A stretch of DNA of 64,000 nucleotides from Variovorax sp. PBL-E5 (GCF_901827185.1 NZ_LR594671.1:558001-622000); one strand, 5' to 3'; counted from the stretch's first letter, positions 49,602-61,462 are shown. A program made the numbers and translations. The notes: generated by a model not told the origin, from the sequence alone.

Positions 49602-51404
49602 GTGAACACGTCGGCCTGGGGTCTGCTGGCCCTTTACCTCGTCGTGCTGCTGCTGCTCGCATGGCCGCTCGGGCGCTACCTTGCGGCGCTCTCCGAAGGC
49701 CATCTGCCGCGCTGGATGCTGCGCGTCGAAGCGCCGCTCTACCGGCTCGCGGGCGTTGCGCCCGGCAACGCCATGCACTGGCGCAGCTATGCCCTGGCGC
49801 TGCTCGCATTCAATGCGATCGGCGCCTTCGCCGTCTACGGTCTGCAGCGCCTGCAGGCGCTGCTGCCGCTCAATCCGGCCGGCATGACGGCCGTGTCGCC
49901 CGACTCGTCCTTCAACACCGCGGTCGCCTTCGTGACCAACACCAACTGGCAGGGCTATGCCGGCGAATCGACGATGAGCTATCTCACGCAGATGCTCGGG
50001 CTCACGGTGCAGAACTTCTTCTCCGCCGCGACCGGCATCGCGGTCGCGTTCGCGCTGGCGCGCGGCTTCGCGGCGCGACGCACCGACGGCCGCGGTTTCG
50101 TCGGCAACTTCTGGGTCGACCTGACGCGCATCACCATGTGGGCGTTGCTGCCGCTCTCGTTCGTCATCGCCATGCTGCTGGCGGGCCAGGGCGTGATCCA
50201 GAACTTCGATGCCTACAAGACCGTGACCACGGTCGAGGCCACGGCCTACCAGAACCCCAAGCTGGATGCCGCGGGCCAGCCGCTCAAGGACGCGCAGGGC
50301 AACCCGGTGACGGAAGACGCGAAGGCCACCACGCAGACGCTGGCCATGGGCCCGGTCGCCTCGCAGGAAGCAATCAAGATGCTCGGCACCAACGGCGGCG
50401 GCTTCTTCAACGCCAACTCGGCGCATCCCTACGAGAACCCGACCGCGCTCGCCAACTTCGTGCAGATGCTCGCGATCTTCCTGATCCCCGCCGCCCTGTG
50501 CTTCACCTTCGGCCGCATGGTGGGAGACCCGCGCCAGGGCCGGGCCATCCTGGCGGCCATGACGCTGATGTTCGTGGTCGCGGTGATCGTGGTCACGCCC
50601 GCGGAGCAGGCCGGCAATCCGCTCCTGTCACCGCTCGGTGTCGACCAGATGTCGAGCGCGCTGCAGGCCGGCGGCAACATGGAAGGCAAGGAAGTGCGCT
50701 TCGGCATCGACGCCTCGGCGCTGTTCGCGGCCATCACCACCGCTGCGTCCTGCGGCGCGGTGAATGCGATGCACGACTCCTTCACGCCGCTCGGCGGCAT
50801 GGTGCCGATGGTGCTGATGCAGCTCGGCGAGGTCGTCTTCGGCGGCGTCGGCACGGGGCTCTACAGCATGCTGATCTTCGCCGTGCTCGCGGTCTTCATC
50901 GCCGGGCTGATGATCGGCCGCACGCCCGAATACCTCGGCAAGAAGATCGAGATCTACGAGATGAAACTGACCTCGATCGCGATCCTGGTGACGCCGATCC
51001 TGGTGCTCGCCGGCACGGCCGCCGCCGTGATCGCGGACGCGGGCAAGGCGGGCATCGCCAACCCCGGCGCGCACGGCTTCTCCGAGATCCTCTACGCGCT
51101 GACCTCGGCCGGCAACAACAACGGCAGCGCCTTCGCCGGGCTCTCGGCCAACACGCCCTTCTACAACGCGCTGCTGGCCGTGGTGATGTGGTTCGGCCGC
51201 TTCGGCGTGATCGTGCCGGTGCTGGCCATCGCGGGCTCGCTCGCGGCCAAGAAGCGGCTGCCGGTGACGGCCGGCACCATGCCCACGCACGGGCCGCTGT
51301 TCGTCACGCTGCTGATCGGCACCGTGCTGCTGGTGGGCCTGCTCAACTACGTCCCGGCGCTCGCGTTGGGCCCGATGGTCGAGCACCTGATGCTGTGGAA
51401 GTGA
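49602..51404 (+). CDS. kdpA: K+-transporting ATPase subunit A
   Basis: This 600-residue subunit is the potassium channel-like part of the high-affinity KdpFABC pump. Its four selectivity-filter-like regions are visible: [60 protein letters not shown] and [20 protein letters not shown], each with the conserved Gly pair or equivalent. About ten membrane helices. Starts at GTG 49602, 2 bp after kdpF. Length fits the family. Confidence 0.97.
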   Translation: MNTSAWGLLALYLVVLLLLAWPLGRYLAALSEGHLPRWMLRVEAPLYRLAGVAPGNAMHWRSYALALLAFNAIGAFAVYGLQRLQALLPLNPAGMTAVSPDSSFNTAVAFVTNTNWQGYAGESTMSYLTQMLGLTVQNFFSAATGIAVAFALARGFAARRTDGRGFVGNFWVDLTRITMWALLPLSFVIAMLLAGQGVIQNFDAYKTVTTVEATAYQNPKLDAAGQPLKDAQGNPVTEDAKATTQTLAMGPVASQEAIKMLGTNGGGFFNANSAHPYENPTALANFVQMLAIFLIPAALCFTFGRMVGDPRQGRAILAAMTLMFVVAVIVVTPAEQAGNPLLSPLGVDQMSSALQAGGNMEGKEVRFGIDASALFAAITTAASCGAVNAMHDSFTPLGGMVPMVLMQLGEVVFGGVGTGLYSMLIFAVLAVFIAGLMIGRTPEYLGKKIEIYEMKLTSIAILVTPILVLAGTAAAVIADAGKAGIANPGAHGFSEILYALTSAGNNNGSAFAGLSANTPFYNALLAVVMWFGRFGVIVPVLAIAGSLAAKKRLPVTAGTMPTHGPLFVTLLIGTVLLVGLLNYVPALALGPMVEHLMLWK

Positions 51405-51412
51405 AATCGATC

Positions 51413-53512
51413 ATGACTGGCAAGACTGCTTCTCCTCTTTCGCTGTTCGATGCAGCGCTGCTGCGCCCCGCGCTGTGGGCTTCGGTGACCAAGCTGGATC
51501 CGCGCGTGCAATGGCGCAACCCGGTGATGTTCATCGTCTACATCGGCAGCATCCTCACCACGCTGCTGTGGGTGCATGCACGCAGCTTTCCGGGCGACAC
51601 CGGCATGCCGCCGGCCTTCGTGCTCGCGGTCGCGGTCTGGCTCTGGTTCACCGTGCTGTTCGCCAACTTCGCCGAGGCGCTGGCCGAAGGGCGCAGCAAG
51701 GCACAGGCCGCCTCGCTGCGCGGCCTGCGCAAGGACACCTGGGCCAAGAAACTCGTCGAGCCCTTCCATGGCGCCACGTTCCTGCCGGAGCAGGCGCCCA
51801 ACCTGCGCAAGGGCGACGTGGTGCTGGTCGAAGTGCACGACGTGATTCCGCTCGACGGCGAGGTGATCGAAGGCGTCGCCTCGGTCGACGAGAGCGCGAT
51901 CACCGGCGAATCCGCACCGGTGGTGCGCGAATCGGGCGGCGACTTCTCGGCCGTCACCGGCGGCACCCGCGTGCTGTCGGACTGGCTGGTGGTGCGCATC
52001 ACGGTCAACCCGGGCGAATCCTTCCTGGACCGCATGATCGGCATGGTCGAGGCCGCCAAGCGCCAGAAGACGCCGAACGAGATCGCGCTCACCATCCTGC
52101 TGGTCGCGCTCACGCTGGTGTTCCTGATCGTCACCGCGACGCTGCTGCCGTACTCGGTGTTCAGCGTCGGCGCGGCGGGCGCGGGCACGGTGGTGTCGCT
52201 GACCGCGCTGGTGGCGCTGCTGGTGTGCCTGATCCCGACCACCATCGGCGGCCTGCTGTCGGCCATCGGCGTGGCCGGCATGAGCCGCATGATGCAGGCC
52301 AACGTGATCGCCACCTCCGGCCGCGCGGTCGAGGCCGCAGGCGACGTCGACGTGCTGCTGCTCGACAAGACCGGCACCATCACGCACGGCAATCGCCAGG
52401 CCAGCGCGATGCTGCCGGCGCCCGGCGTCACGGCCGAGCGCCTGGCGCGCGCCGCGCTGCTGGCCTCGCTGCCCGACGAGACACCCGAAGGCCGCAGCAT
52501 CGTCGAGCTCGCACGCCGCGGCGGCACCGACGACGCGCCGGTTGAGGGCGTGCGCTTCGTGCCCTTCACCGCGCAGACGCGCATGAGCGGCGTCGACCTG
52601 CCGCCGGCCGCGAACAGCCTCGATGCCGAATTCGTCACCCTGCGCAAGGGCGCTGTCGACGCGCTGCGCCGCCACGTCGAGGCGCTCGGCGGCGCGATGG
52701 CGACCGAGGTGATGCGCGCGGCCGATGCGGTGGCGCGCCGCGGCAGCACGCCGCTGGCGGTGGCCGAGGGCAGCCGCGTGCTCGGCATCGTCGAGCTCAA
52801 GGACATCGTCAAGACCGACATCAAGGAACGCTTCGCCGAGCTGCGCCGCATGGGCATCAAGACGGTGATGATCACCGGCGACAACAAGCTCACCGCTGCG
52901 GCCATCGCGGCCGAGGCCGGCGTCGACGATTTCCTCGCCGAGGCGACGCCCGAGGACAAGCTGGCGCTGATCCGCCAGTACCAGGCCGAAGGGCGGCTGG
53001 TCGCGATGACCGGCGACGGCACCAACGACGCGCCCGCGCTCGCGCAGGCCGATGTCGCGGTGGCGATGGGCAGCGGCACGCAGGCCGCGAAGGAGGCCGG
53101 CAACATGGTCGACCTGGACTCCAATCCGACCAAGCTGCTCGAAGTGGTCGAGACCGGCAAGGCGCTCCTGATGACGCGCGGCTCGCTCACCACCTTCTCG
53201 ATCGCCAACGATGTCGCCAAGTACTTCGCGATCATCCCGGCGATCTTCGTCTCGACCTACCCGCAGCTCGGCGCGCTCAACGTGATGCGGCTCGCGAGCC
53301 CGTCGTCGGCGATCCTGTCGGCGGTGATCTTCAACGCGCTGGTGATCGTGTTCCTGATCCCGCTGGCGTTGAAGGGCGTGCGCTACCGGCCGGTCGGCGC
53401 GGCGGTGCTGCTGCGGCGCAATCTGGCGATCTACGGCCTTGGCGGCCTGGTTGTCCCTTTCATCGGCATCAAGCTCATCGACTGGCTGCTGGTGGCGGTC
53501 GGTCTCGTCTGA
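51413..53512 (+). CDS. kdpB: K+-transporting P-type ATPase subunit B
   Basis: The 699-residue catalytic subunit hydrolyses ATP for K+ import. P-type ATPase motifs: TGES in [18 protein letters not shown], the phosphorylation site [10 protein letters not shown] (Asp about residue 318), [16 protein letters not shown] and [20 protein letters not shown]. The start is ATG 51413, 8 bp after kdpA; a longer overlapping frame through kdpA is a shadow. Confidence 0.97.
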   Translation: MTGKTASPLSLFDAALLRPALWASVTKLDPRVQWRNPVMFIVYIGSILTTLLWVHARSFPGDTGMPPAFVLAVAVWLWFTVLFANFAEALAEGRSKAQAASLRGLRKDTWAKKLVEPFHGATFLPEQAPNLRKGDVVLVEVHDVIPLDGEVIEGVASVDESAITGESAPVVRESGGDFSAVTGGTRVLSDWLVVRITVNPGESFLDRMIGMVEAAKRQKTPNEIALTILLVALTLVFLIVTATLLPYSVFSVGAAGAGTVVSLTALVALLVCLIPTTIGGLLSAIGVAGMSRMMQANVIATSGRAVEAAGDVDVLLLDKTGTITHGNRQASAMLPAPGVTAERLARAALLASLPDETPEGRSIVELARRGGTDDAPVEGVRFVPFTAQTRMSGVDLPPAANSLDAEFVTLRKGAVDALRRHVEALGGAMATEVMRAADAVARRGSTPLAVAEGSRVLGIVELKDIVKTDIKERFAELRRMGIKTVMITGDNKLTAAAIAAEAGVDDFLAEATPEDKLALIRQYQAEGRLVAMTGDGTNDAPALAQADVAVAMGSGTQAAKEAGNMVDLDSNPTKLLEVVETGKALLMTRGSLTTFSIANDVAKYFAIIPAIFVSTYPQLGALNVMRLASPSSAILSAVIFNALVIVFLIPLALKGVRYRPVGAAVLLRRNLAIYGLGGLVVPFIGIKLIDWLLVAVGLV

Positions 53513-53523
53513 GGATCTTCATC

Positions 53524-54099
53524 ATGACAAGCATCTTTCGTCCCGCGCTCGTGCTCTTCGCGCTGCTGAGCGCACTCACCGGGCTGGTCTATCCGCTGGT
53601 CGTCACCGGTGCCGCGCAGGCGGTCTTTCCGTCGCAGGCCGCGGGCAGCCTCGTCGTGCGCGACGGCCACGCGATCGGCTCGACGCTGATCGGCCAGAAC
53701 TTCAGCGACCCCGGGCATTTCTGGGGCCGTCCATCGGCCACCGCGCCGATGCCCTACAACGCGGCCGCGTCGGGCGGCTCCAACCTGGGGCCGTCGAACC
53801 CCGCGCTGGTCGACGCGGTCAAGGGCCGCATCGAGGCCTTGCGCGCCGCCGATCCGGGCAACACCGCGCCGGTGCCGGCGGACCTCGTCACGGCCTCGGC
53901 CAGCGGGCTCGATCCGCACATCAGCCCGGCCGCCGCGCGCTACCAGGCGGCGCGCGTGGCGCGGCTGCGCAAGCTGCCGCCCGATCGCGTCGAGCAGCTG
54001 ATCGACGACCACACCGAGGGTGCATTCCTCGGCCTGCTCGGCGAGCGGCGCGTGAACGTGCTCGCGCTCAACCTGGCGCTCGACCAGGCAGCCAGATGA
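53524..54099 (+). CDS. kdpC: K+-transporting ATPase subunit C
   Basis: A 191-residue subunit with one N-terminal membrane helix ([20 protein letters not shown]) and the periplasmic KdpC domain: [40 protein letters not shown] and [20 protein letters not shown]. KdpC stabilises the pump and acts in coupling. 11 bp after kdpB. Confidence 0.97.
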   Translation: MTSIFRPALVLFALLSALTGLVYPLVVTGAAQAVFPSQAAGSLVVRDGHAIGSTLIGQNFSDPGHFWGRPSATAPMPYNAAASGGSNLGPSNPALVDAVKGRIEALRAADPGNTAPVPADLVTASASGLDPHISPAAARYQAARVARLRKLPPDRVEQLIDDHTEGAFLGLLGERRVNVLALNLALDQAAR

Positions 54100-54185
54100 A
54101 ACACCCCAGGCTTGCCCGCTTGACGCCCGACGAGCGCCGCCATGGCCGGCGCAAGGACCCGGCAGTGCGCTAACCTGTCCTGTCC

Positions 54186-56936
54186 ATGCAAGACGCCGTT
54201 CGCCCCGATCCCGACGCGCTGCTGGCGCAGCTGCGCGCCGAGGACGAGCGCACGCGGCGCGGCAAGCTGCGCATCTACTTCGGCGCCAGCGCCGGCGTCG
54301 GCAAGACCTGGGCCATGCTGAGCGCGGCGCAGCGCGAGCGCGCGGCGGGCCGCGACTTGGCTGTCGGCGTGGTCGAGACGCATGGCCGCAGCGAGACCGC
54401 GGCGCTGCTGGCCGGGCTCGGCACGCTGCCCCTTCGCGAGATCGCGTACCGCGGCCGCACGCTGGCCGAGTTCGACCTCGATGCCGCGCTCGCGCGCCAT
54501 CCCGCGGTGCTGCTGGTCGACGAGCTCGCGCACACCAACGCGCCCGGCTCGCGCCATGCGAAGCGCTGGCAGGACGTGCAGGAGCTGCTGGCCGCGGGCA
54601 TCGATGTCTGGTCGGCCATCAATGTGCAGCATCTGGAAAGCCTCAACGGCACGGTCGGCGCGATCACCGGCGTGCGCGTGCACGAGACCGTGCCCGACAG
54701 CGTGCTCGACGAGGCCGACGAGGTGGTGCTGGTCGATGTCACGCCCGACGAACTCACTGCGCGGCTGGCGGCCGGCAAGGTCTACCTGCCGCAGCAGGCC
54801 GAGCGCGCGGCGCAGAACTTCTTCCGCAAGGGCAACCTGATCGCGCTGCGCGAGATCGCGCTGCGCCGCACCGCCGAGCACGTGGAGGACGACGTGCGCG
54901 GCTGGCGCGTCGAGCAGTCCGGCGCGCGCGGCGATGCCGGGCCGCCGGCCTGGAACACCTCGGGCGCGATCCTCGCGTGCGTCGGCCCGCACGAGGGCGC
55001 CGGCCAGACGGTGCGCACTGCGGCGCGCCTGGCCGGCCAGCTCAACGTGCGCTGGCATGCGGCCTACGTCGAGACGCCGCGCCTGCAGCGGCTCGACGCG
55101 GCGCAGCGCGACCGCATCCTCGCGCTGCTCAAGCTGGCCGAGGAGCTGGGCGCGGCGACGGCGGTGCTGACCGGCATCGATGTCGCGGCGGAGCTGGCCC
55201 GCCAGGCGCAGCGGCTCAACTGCGCGACACTGGTCGTGGGCCGCGCCGAGCCGGCGGGCGGATGGCGGCGCTGGTGGCCTTCCAAAGGGCTGGCGGGCGA
55301 ACTCGCGCGCCATGCGCCGGGCATCGACATCGTCGAGGTCGCGCGCGCCGACAGCGCGCGGCGGCTCGCGCATGCACAGGCCGGCCGGCGCAGTGGCGAG
55401 CTCGACGATGTCGAGGATGCCGACCGACCCCGGGCGCGCTGGCCCGGCTATGCGTGGACCGCGGCGATCAGCGTGGCGATCACGCTGCTGGCGACGCCGT
55501 TGTCGCACGTGCTGGAGCTGACCAACATCGTGATGCTGTTCCTGCTCGGCGTGGTCGGCGTGGCGCTGCGTTTCGGGCGCGGGCCGGCGGCCTTCGCGGC
55601 GCTGCTCAACGTCGCGGCCTTCGACTATTTCTTCGTGCCGCCGCGGCTGTCCTTCAGCGTCAGTGACGTGCAGTACCTGCTGACCTTCGTCGTCATGCTC
55701 GGCGTCGGCCTCCTGGTCGGCCAGCTCACCGCGGGGCTGCGCTTCGCGGCCGGCGTGTCGGCCAGCCGCGAGCGGCGCGCGCAATCGCTGTTCGAGCTCA
55801 CGCGCGAACTGTCGGCCGCGCTCCAGAGCACGCAGGTGATCGCGCTCGGCGCGGCGGCGGTCCAAAGCCATTTCGGCGGCCAGGCGCTGGTGCTGGTGCC
55901 GGATGCCGGCGACCGGCTCGTGATGCCCGGCGAGCCGCCCGCGGGTTTCGATGCCTCGGTGGCCGATTGGGCCTTTCGCCAGGGGCAGCCGGCCGGCCTC
56001 GCGACTGCGACGCTGGCGGCGCAGCCCTGGCACTACGTGCCGCTCAAGGCGCCGATGCGGGTGCGCGGCGTGCTCGCGCTCGAGCCCGCACGGCCGCGCT
56101 GGCTGCTGATTCCCGAGCAGGTGCAGCAGCTCGACACGCTGGCGCGGCAGATCGCGATCGCGCTGGAGCGCGTGCACTATGTCGAGGTGGCGCAGCAGGC
56201 CCTGGTCGAGATGGAATCGGAGCGGCTGCGCAACGCGCTGCTGGGCGCGATCTCACACGACGTGCGCACGCCGTTGACCGCGCTCATCGCGCTGGCCGAA
56301 TCGCTGCAGGCGCCGTCCGATGCCGCGGCCGATCCGCGCGCGGTGGCGCGCGCCATCGTCGCGCAGGCGCACCAGCTGCACGCGCTGGTCAACAACCTGC
56401 TGGACATGGCGCGGCTCGAAAGCGGCATCGCCGGCGGCGCGGTCAACCTGCGCCGCGAATGGCAGTCGGTGGAGGAGGTGGTCGGCGCCGCCATCCGCGC
56501 GGCACGGCCCGCGCTCGGCGACATGCCGGTGCGGACCGATCTGCCCGCCGAGCTGCCGCTGGTCGAGTTCGACGCCGTGCTGATCGAGCGCGTGCTGGTC
56601 AACCTGCTGGAGAACGCGGCCAAGTACGGCCGGCCGCCCGTCGTGGTCGGCGCGCGCGTCACGCCGAAGACGCTGGTGCTCACGGTGCGCGACCACGGGC
56701 CGGGCCTGCCGCCGTCGATGCAGGGCCAGGAACAGTTGCTGTTCGAGAAATTCACCCGCGGCCAGGCGGAGTCGGCCACGCCGGGCGTCGGCCTGGGCCT
56801 CGCCATCTGCAAGGCGGTGGTCGGCGCGCACGGCGGCGACATCGCGGCCACGAACGCCGTCGATGGCGGTGCAGAATTCGCGGTCACGCTGCCGCGCCGC
56901 GAGCCGCCCGAACCGGTGGCCGACAGCGGCGACTGA
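54186..56936 (+). CDS. kdpD: Kdp sensor histidine kinase
   Basis: The 916-residue kinase has an N-terminal KdpD domain with Walker A-like GASAGVGKTWAMLSAA (about residue 33 on) and DELAHTNAPGSRHAKRW, a universal-stress-protein-like domain (about 255-390), four membrane helices (about 420-520), a GAF-like region and the kinase core: H-box LLGAISHDVRTPLTALIAL with His691, N-box LENAAKYG, and G-boxes DHGPGLP and GVGLGLAICKAVV. It senses K+ limitation and phosphorylates KdpE. It follows kdpC by 86 bp, which may hold an internal promoter. Slightly longer than the usual 890 residues. Confidence 0.95.
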   Translation: MQDAVRPDPDALLAQLRAEDERTRRGKLRIYFGASAGVGKTWAMLSAAQRERAAGRDLAVGVVETHGRSETAALLAGLGTLPLREIAYRGRTLAEFDLDAALARHPAVLLVDELAHTNAPGSRHAKRWQDVQELLAAGIDVWSAINVQHLESLNGTVGAITGVRVHETVPDSVLDEADEVVLVDVTPDELTARLAAGKVYLPQQAERAAQNFFRKGNLIALREIALRRTAEHVEDDVRGWRVEQSGARGDAGPPAWNTSGAILACVGPHEGAGQTVRTAARLAGQLNVRWHAAYVETPRLQRLDAAQRDRILALLKLAEELGAATAVLTGIDVAAELARQAQRLNCATLVVGRAEPAGGWRRWWPSKGLAGELARHAPGIDIVEVARADSARRLAHAQAGRRSGELDDVEDADRPRARWPGYAWTAAISVAITLLATPLSHVLELTNIVMLFLLGVVGVALRFGRGPAAFAALLNVAAFDYFFVPPRLSFSVSDVQYLLTFVVMLGVGLLVGQLTAGLRFAAGVSASRERRAQSLFELTRELSAALQSTQVIALGAAAVQSHFGGQALVLVPDAGDRLVMPGEPPAGFDASVADWAFRQGQPAGLATATLAAQPWHYVPLKAPMRVRGVLALEPARPRWLLIPEQVQQLDTLARQIAIALERVHYVEVAQQALVEMESERLRNALLGAISHDVRTPLTALIALAESLQAPSDAAADPRAVARAIVAQAHQLHALVNNLLDMARLESGIAGGAVNLRREWQSVEEVVGAAIRAARPALGDMPVRTDLPAELPLVEFDAVLIERVLVNLLENAAKYGRPPVVVGARVTPKTLVLTVRDHGPGLPPSMQGQEQLLFEKFTRGQAESATPGVGLGLAICKAVVGAHGGDIAATNAVDGGAEFAVTLPRREPPEPVADSGD

Positions 56937-56947
56937 TCGCCACGTCC

Positions 56948-57640
<693 letters not shown>

Positions 57641-57644
57641 GCGA

Positions 57645-57731
57645 ACCCCCAGTCTTCGCGCACTTCGTGTCGCTTCGCCAACCCCCTTTCAGGGGGCAAC
57701 ACCAGCGGCCCGGCAAAGCCGGTTCCGCGGT
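57645..57731. repeat. Dispersed intergenic repeat, copy 4 (inverted)
   Basis: The family in reverse orientation: CCCCCAGTCTTCGCGCACTT, CGTGTCGCTTCGCCAACCCC, CTTTCAGGGGGCAACACCAG and GGCCCGGCAAAGCCGGTTCC. It directly follows the kdpE stop and may terminate the operon. Confidence 0.85.
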
Positions 57732-57770
57732 GTTCCTGGCCTGGTCCGTGGTCCGCGACAATTCGTCTCT

Positions 57771-58538
57771 ATGACCGACGCCGCCGCACCTTCCCGTCTC
57801 AACAAACGCATGGCCGAGCTTGGCCTGTGCTCGCGCCGCGAAGCGGACGAGTGGATTGCGCAGGGCTGGGTCAAGGTCAACGGCCGGGTCGCCGAAATGG
57901 GCGTCAAGGTGCTGCCGGCCGATCGCATCGAGGTCGACCGCCAGGCGCAGAACCAGCAGCAGCAACAGGTCACAATCCTGCTGCACAAGCCGATGGGCTA
58001 TGTGAGCGGCCAGGCCGAGGACGGGCACGAGCCCGCGGTGGTGCTGATCAACCCGCGCACGCACTGGCGCGAAGACCCGAGCCGCAACCGCTTCTCGCCG
58101 CCGCAGCTGCGCGGGCTCGCACCGGCGGGCCGGCTCGACATCGATTCGGTGGGGCTGCTGGTCCTCACGCAGGATGGCCGCGTCGCGCGCCAGCTCATCG
58201 GCGAGGACTCCGGCATGGAGAAGGAGTATCTGGTGCGCGTGGCCTACGGACCGGTGGCCGAGAATTCACAGGCTGCCTTCCCGCGCGAAGGGCTCGCCAG
58301 GCTGCGCCACGGCCTGAGCCTCGACGGCCAGCCGCTGAAGCCGGCCCAGGTCGAATGGCAGAACCCCGAGCAACTGCGCTTCGTGCTGACCGAAGGCAAG
58401 AAGCGCCAGATCCGCCGCATGTGCGAGCTGGTCGGGCTCAAGGTCGTCGGCCTCAAGCGCATCCGCATCGGTCGCGTGCTGCTGGGCCGGCTGCCCGTCG
58501 GCCAGTGGCGCTACCTGGGCCCGGACGAGCGCTTCTAG
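57771..58538 (+). CDS. rluF: 23S rRNA pseudouridine synthase (RluF-like)
   Basis: A 255-residue RsuA/RluB/E/F-family enzyme: N-terminal S4 RNA-binding domain ([29 protein letters not shown] [11 protein letters not shown]), [12 protein letters not shown], the catalytic Asp in [20 protein letters not shown] and the closing [29 protein letters not shown] after the catalytic loop and the short C-terminus resemble RluF, which modifies U2604 of 23S rRNA; the exact site is inferred from resemblance. Confidence 0.82.
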   Translation: MTDAAAPSRLNKRMAELGLCSRREADEWIAQGWVKVNGRVAEMGVKVLPADRIEVDRQAQNQQQQQVTILLHKPMGYVSGQAEDGHEPAVVLINPRTHWREDPSRNRFSPPQLRGLAPAGRLDIDSVGLLVLTQDGRVARQLIGEDSGMEKEYLVRVAYGPVAENSQAAFPREGLARLRHGLSLDGQPLKPAQVEWQNPEQLRFVLTEGKKRQIRRMCELVGLKVVGLKRIRIGRVLLGRLPVGQWRYLGPDERF

Positions 58539-58571
58539 CCGCCTGGCCGGCGCAGCCAGGCCCCTTCGCGA

Positions 58572-58659
58572 AACACCGCGGATCCGGCTTCGCCGGTCCG
58601 CCGGTGTTGCCCCCGGCAGGGGGTGGGCGGCTACACGAAGTGAGCAAGCCTGGGGGCGA
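58572..58659. repeat. Dispersed intergenic repeat, copy 5
   Basis: ACACCGCGGATCCGGCTTCG, CCGGTCCGCCGGTGTTGCCC, CCGGCAGGGGGTGGGCGGCT and ACACGAAGTGAGCAAGCCTG. Between convergent genes, immediately before the DUF3761 gene stop. Confidence 0.85.
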
Positions 58660-58661
58660 GC

Positions 58662-59189
58662 CTATGCAGCACAAGCCTTGCCGCCCGATGCGTGCGCGCC
58701 CTTGGCCTTGGCATCGGCCTCGCTCATGTACTCGCCCTTCTTGGTCTTGCCGTAATAGCGGTCGCCCATGCAGTGGTAGACCTTGCTCGACTCATTGACC
58801 CAGACCTTGCCCGCGCCGCCGCCGGGTGCGGCGGCCATGGTCGAGGGATCGGGGCGCGCGGTCGTCTTGGCCGCCGCGGTGGCGGCCGCCGGTGCGGCGC
58901 CGGCCTTGCTCATTGCTGCCGGCGGGGTTGCGGCTGGGGCGGTCGGTGCCGCGGCTGCCGCCGGTGCCGCGGCCGCCGCGGGTGCGGCAGCGCCGGCCTT
59001 GCCGAACCAGGTCTTGATTCCCTTGTGGCCGCGGCAGGCGCCCGACTTGCTGTCGGGCGCGGCGTAGCTGCCGTCCTTGCACTGGACCGTGGTGCCGGCC
59101 GGCGCGTCGGCCGGCAGCGCTTGTGCCTGGGCAGCGAGCGCGCCAAGAAGACCGGCCGCGGCCAGCAATGCCTTGAGGGAGAGATTCAT
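58662..59189 (-). CDS. Exported DUF3761-like protein with Ala/Pro linker
   Basis: A 175-residue protein with signal peptide (MNLSLKALLAAAGLLGALAA, cut near AQA). A short DUF3761-like domain follows: TTVQCKDGSYAAPDSKSGAC and RGHKGIKTWFG. About 60 residues of almost pure Ala/Pro/Thr then form a linker, and the C-terminus has VWVNESSKVYHCMGDRYYGK and TKKGEYMSEADAKAKGAHAS, a motif seen in other small secreted proteins. Four Cys could pair in the periplasm. CAGGAG precedes the ATG at 59189. Function unknown. Confidence 0.8.
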   Translation of the reverse strand: MNLSLKALLAAAGLLGALAAQAQALPADAPAGTTVQCKDGSYAAPDSKSGACRGHKGIKTWFGKAGAAAPAAAAAPAAAAAPTAPAATPPAAMSKAGAAPAAATAAAKTTARPDPSTMAAAPGGGAGKVWVNESSKVYHCMGDRYYGKTKKGEYMSEADAKAKGAHASGGKACAA

Positions 59190-59338
59190 CCTGGATACTC
59201 CTGAAAACTGTATGAAGAGTTGATCATGGTGCGGATCCGATCCCAGCACAAGCTGACCATCCGGGCTGCCGCTCATGCGCGTCTAAGAAATCGGGCGTAG
59301 CCTCAGTGAGAACTGTGCCCGGGGCACAAGGAGACCGT

Positions 59339-59998
59339 GTGCGCGCCTTGCTGGTGGAAGATGACGAAATGATCGGCCGCAGCCTGATGCAGGCGCTCGA
59401 GGGCGCCGGCTGGTCGGTCGACTGGGTGCGCGACGGCGCGCTGGCGCACAGCGCCTTCGCCGACGGCGACTACACCTGCGTGCTGCTCGACCTCGGCCTG
59501 CCGCGCCAGGACGGCACCGAGGTGCTGCGCCGCGCGCGCGAGCGCGGCGATGCGACGCCTGTGCTGGTGCTGACCGCGCGCGACGGCCTGGACGACCGCA
59601 TCAACGTGCTCGATCTCGGCGCCGACGATTACCTGCTCAAGCCTTTCGCGCTGCGCGAACTGCTCGCGCGCATGCGCGCCGTGGTGCGCCGCCGCGACGG
59701 CGCCGCGCATTCGCTCATCGGTACCGCCGCGCTGCAACTCGACCTGACGACGCGCGACGTGCTGGTCAACGGCGTGCGCGAGGTGCTGACCGCGCGCGAG
59801 TTCGCGCTGCTGCATGCGCTGCTCGAGCGGCCCGGCGCGATCCTGTCGCGCGAGCAGCTGGAGAACCGCATCTACGGCTGGGGCGAGGAGGTCACCAGCA
59901 ATGCCGTCGACGTGCTGATCCACGGCATGCGACGCAAGCTCGGCGCCGACGCCATTCGCAACGTGCGCGGGCTCGGCTGGCGGGTCGCGGCGGGATGA
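59339..59998 (+). CDS. OmpR-family response regulator (QseB/PmrA-like)
   Basis: A 219-residue regulator: receiver domain MRALLVEDDEMIGRSLMQAL, phospho-acceptor Asp51 in CVLLDLGLPRQDG, VLTARDG and Lys in DDYLLKPFALREL, followed by a winged-helix domain (VLTAREFALLHALLERPGAI, NAVDVLIHGMRRKLG). I chose GTG 59339 because AAGGAGACC lies before it and the receiver then starts normally; 11 extra codons to 59306 are unlikely. It is cotranscribed with the kinase (4-bp overlap). Confidence 0.93.
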   Translation: MRALLVEDDEMIGRSLMQALEGAGWSVDWVRDGALAHSAFADGDYTCVLLDLGLPRQDGTEVLRRARERGDATPVLVLTARDGLDDRINVLDLGADDYLLKPFALRELLARMRAVVRRRDGAAHSLIGTAALQLDLTTRDVLVNGVREVLTAREFALLHALLERPGAILSREQLENRIYGWGEEVTSNAVDVLIHGMRRKLGADAIRNVRGLGWRVAAG

Positions 59999-61353
59999 GC
60001 GTCGTTGGCTTGCGGCGAGCCTCGCTGCGCGGCCAGCTGCTGGTGTGGCTGATCGCGCTGTACCTGGTGGCGATCGCGACCACGGCCTGGTTCTCCTACG
60101 TCGCCTACGGCCGGCTGGTCAACAACTTCATGGACGACCAGATGCGGCTGGTGGCGGAGTCGCACGCGACCCATCACCGGCTGCCGGCGCTGGAGCCCGT
60201 GAGCCGCGAGGACGCGCTGCGGCGCGGCGCCTTCGTCGTGCAGATCTGGAGCGCCGACGGCAGCACGCTGCTGGCCGCCTCCTGGCCCGGCTTCGGCGTT
60301 GCGCTGCAACCGGCGATGGGCTTCGGCGAGGTTCGCACGGGCGCCGCCGACGAAGACCGATGGCGCGTCTACACGGCCCCGCGCGGCGAGCTGGCCGACG
60401 CGCCGCGCGTGCAGGTGGTGCAGAACGGCGCCTTCCGGCGCAACCGCATCGTTCGCCGCGCGCTGCTGGAGAGCCTGCCGCTGTTGCTGCTGCTGCCGGT
60501 GACGCTGCTGATCCTCTGGGGCATCGTCTCGGCGGTCTCGCGCTCGCTGCGTGCGGTGGCCCGCGACGTGGCGGCGCAGGACGAAGGCAGCATCGACGAA
60601 CTCTCGGTCGCGCGGGTGCCCGAAGAGATCGCGCCGCTGGTGACTGCCTTCAACAGCCTGCTCGCGCGGCTGCGCAACACGCTGTCGATGCAGCGCCACT
60701 TCATGCAGGACGCGGCGCACGAGCTGCGCACGCCGATGGCCGCGATCGGGCTGCAGATCGAGAACCTGCGCGCCCACGTGCCGCCGGGCGATGCCGCCGA
60801 GCGCTTCGCGCAGCTCGAAGGCGGCGTGACGCGTGCGCAGCATCTGATCGAGCAGCTGCTGAGCCTCTCCCGGCACGCGGCGCCGGAAATCGGGCCGCCG
60901 AGCACGGTCGATGTCGCCGCGCTGCTGCGCGACAGCGTCGGCCAGCTGATGGCGCTGGCGGACCAGCGGCGCGTCGACATCGGCTTCGAGGGCCGCATCG
61001 CGCCGGTGCTGTCGGCATCGGCCGCGGAGCTGCGCAGCGTGTTCGACAACCTGATCGACAACGCGGTGCGCTATGCGCCGGAGGGCGGCGTGGTCGACGT
61101 GCGGCTGCACGAGGTCGGCGGGCATGCGGTGGTCGACGTGGTGGACAACGGGCCGGGGATTCCGCCCGAACTGCTCGGCCGCGTGTTCGATCGTTTCTTC
61201 CGCGTCTCGGGCGCGCCCGTCGGCGGCAGCGGGCTCGGCCTGGCGATCGCGCAGGCGGTGGCGGCGCGGCATGGGTTGCGCATCGTGCTCGCGAACCGCA
61301 CCGACGGCCCCGGCCTGATCGCGCGCGTGCATCTGCGCGGCGGCTCATCCTGA
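59995..61353 (+). CDS. Sensor histidine kinase (QseC/PmrB-like)
   Basis: A 452-residue two-TM kinase: TM1 about residues 13-38 (LVWLIALYLVAIATTAWFSY), a periplasmic sensor of about 120 residues, TM2 about 162-182 (LPLLLLLPVTLLILWGIVSA), a HAMP-like linker, the H-box FMQDAAHELRTPMAAI with His242, N-box LIDNAVRYAPEGG and G-boxes DNGPGIPPELL and GSGLGLAIAQAVAA. It forms a pair with the regulator before it. The signal is unknown; QseC- or PmrB-like sensing is only a family analogy. Confidence 0.93.
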   Translation: MSVVGLRRASLRGQLLVWLIALYLVAIATTAWFSYVAYGRLVNNFMDDQMRLVAESHATHHRLPALEPVSREDALRRGAFVVQIWSADGSTLLAASWPGFGVALQPAMGFGEVRTGAADEDRWRVYTAPRGELADAPRVQVVQNGAFRRNRIVRRALLESLPLLLLLPVTLLILWGIVSAVSRSLRAVARDVAAQDEGSIDELSVARVPEEIAPLVTAFNSLLARLRNTLSMQRHFMQDAAHELRTPMAAIGLQIENLRAHVPPGDAAERFAQLEGGVTRAQHLIEQLLSLSRHAAPEIGPPSTVDVAALLRDSVGQLMALADQRRVDIGFEGRIAPVLSASAAELRSVFDNLIDNAVRYAPEGGVVDVRLHEVGGHAVVDVVDNGPGIPPELLGRVFDRFFRVSGAPVGGSGLGLAIAQAVAARHGLRIVLANRTDGPGLIARVHLRGGSS

Positions 61354-61462
61354 GCGAAGTTTTCGCTCAAGCTGTGCTCAGTCGGACTTCCTAGAGTGGT
61401 GGCGGGTCCGCCGTTCTGCATGCGGCAGGCGGCGCGAGACCCCGACATCGCAAGGAATCCCC

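Noticed and set aside
49661..51412. Extension of kdpB upstream through kdpA (1283-codon frame)
   Set aside because: The part before 51413 is an out-of-frame shadow of kdpA; KdpB homology begins at the ATG at 51413.
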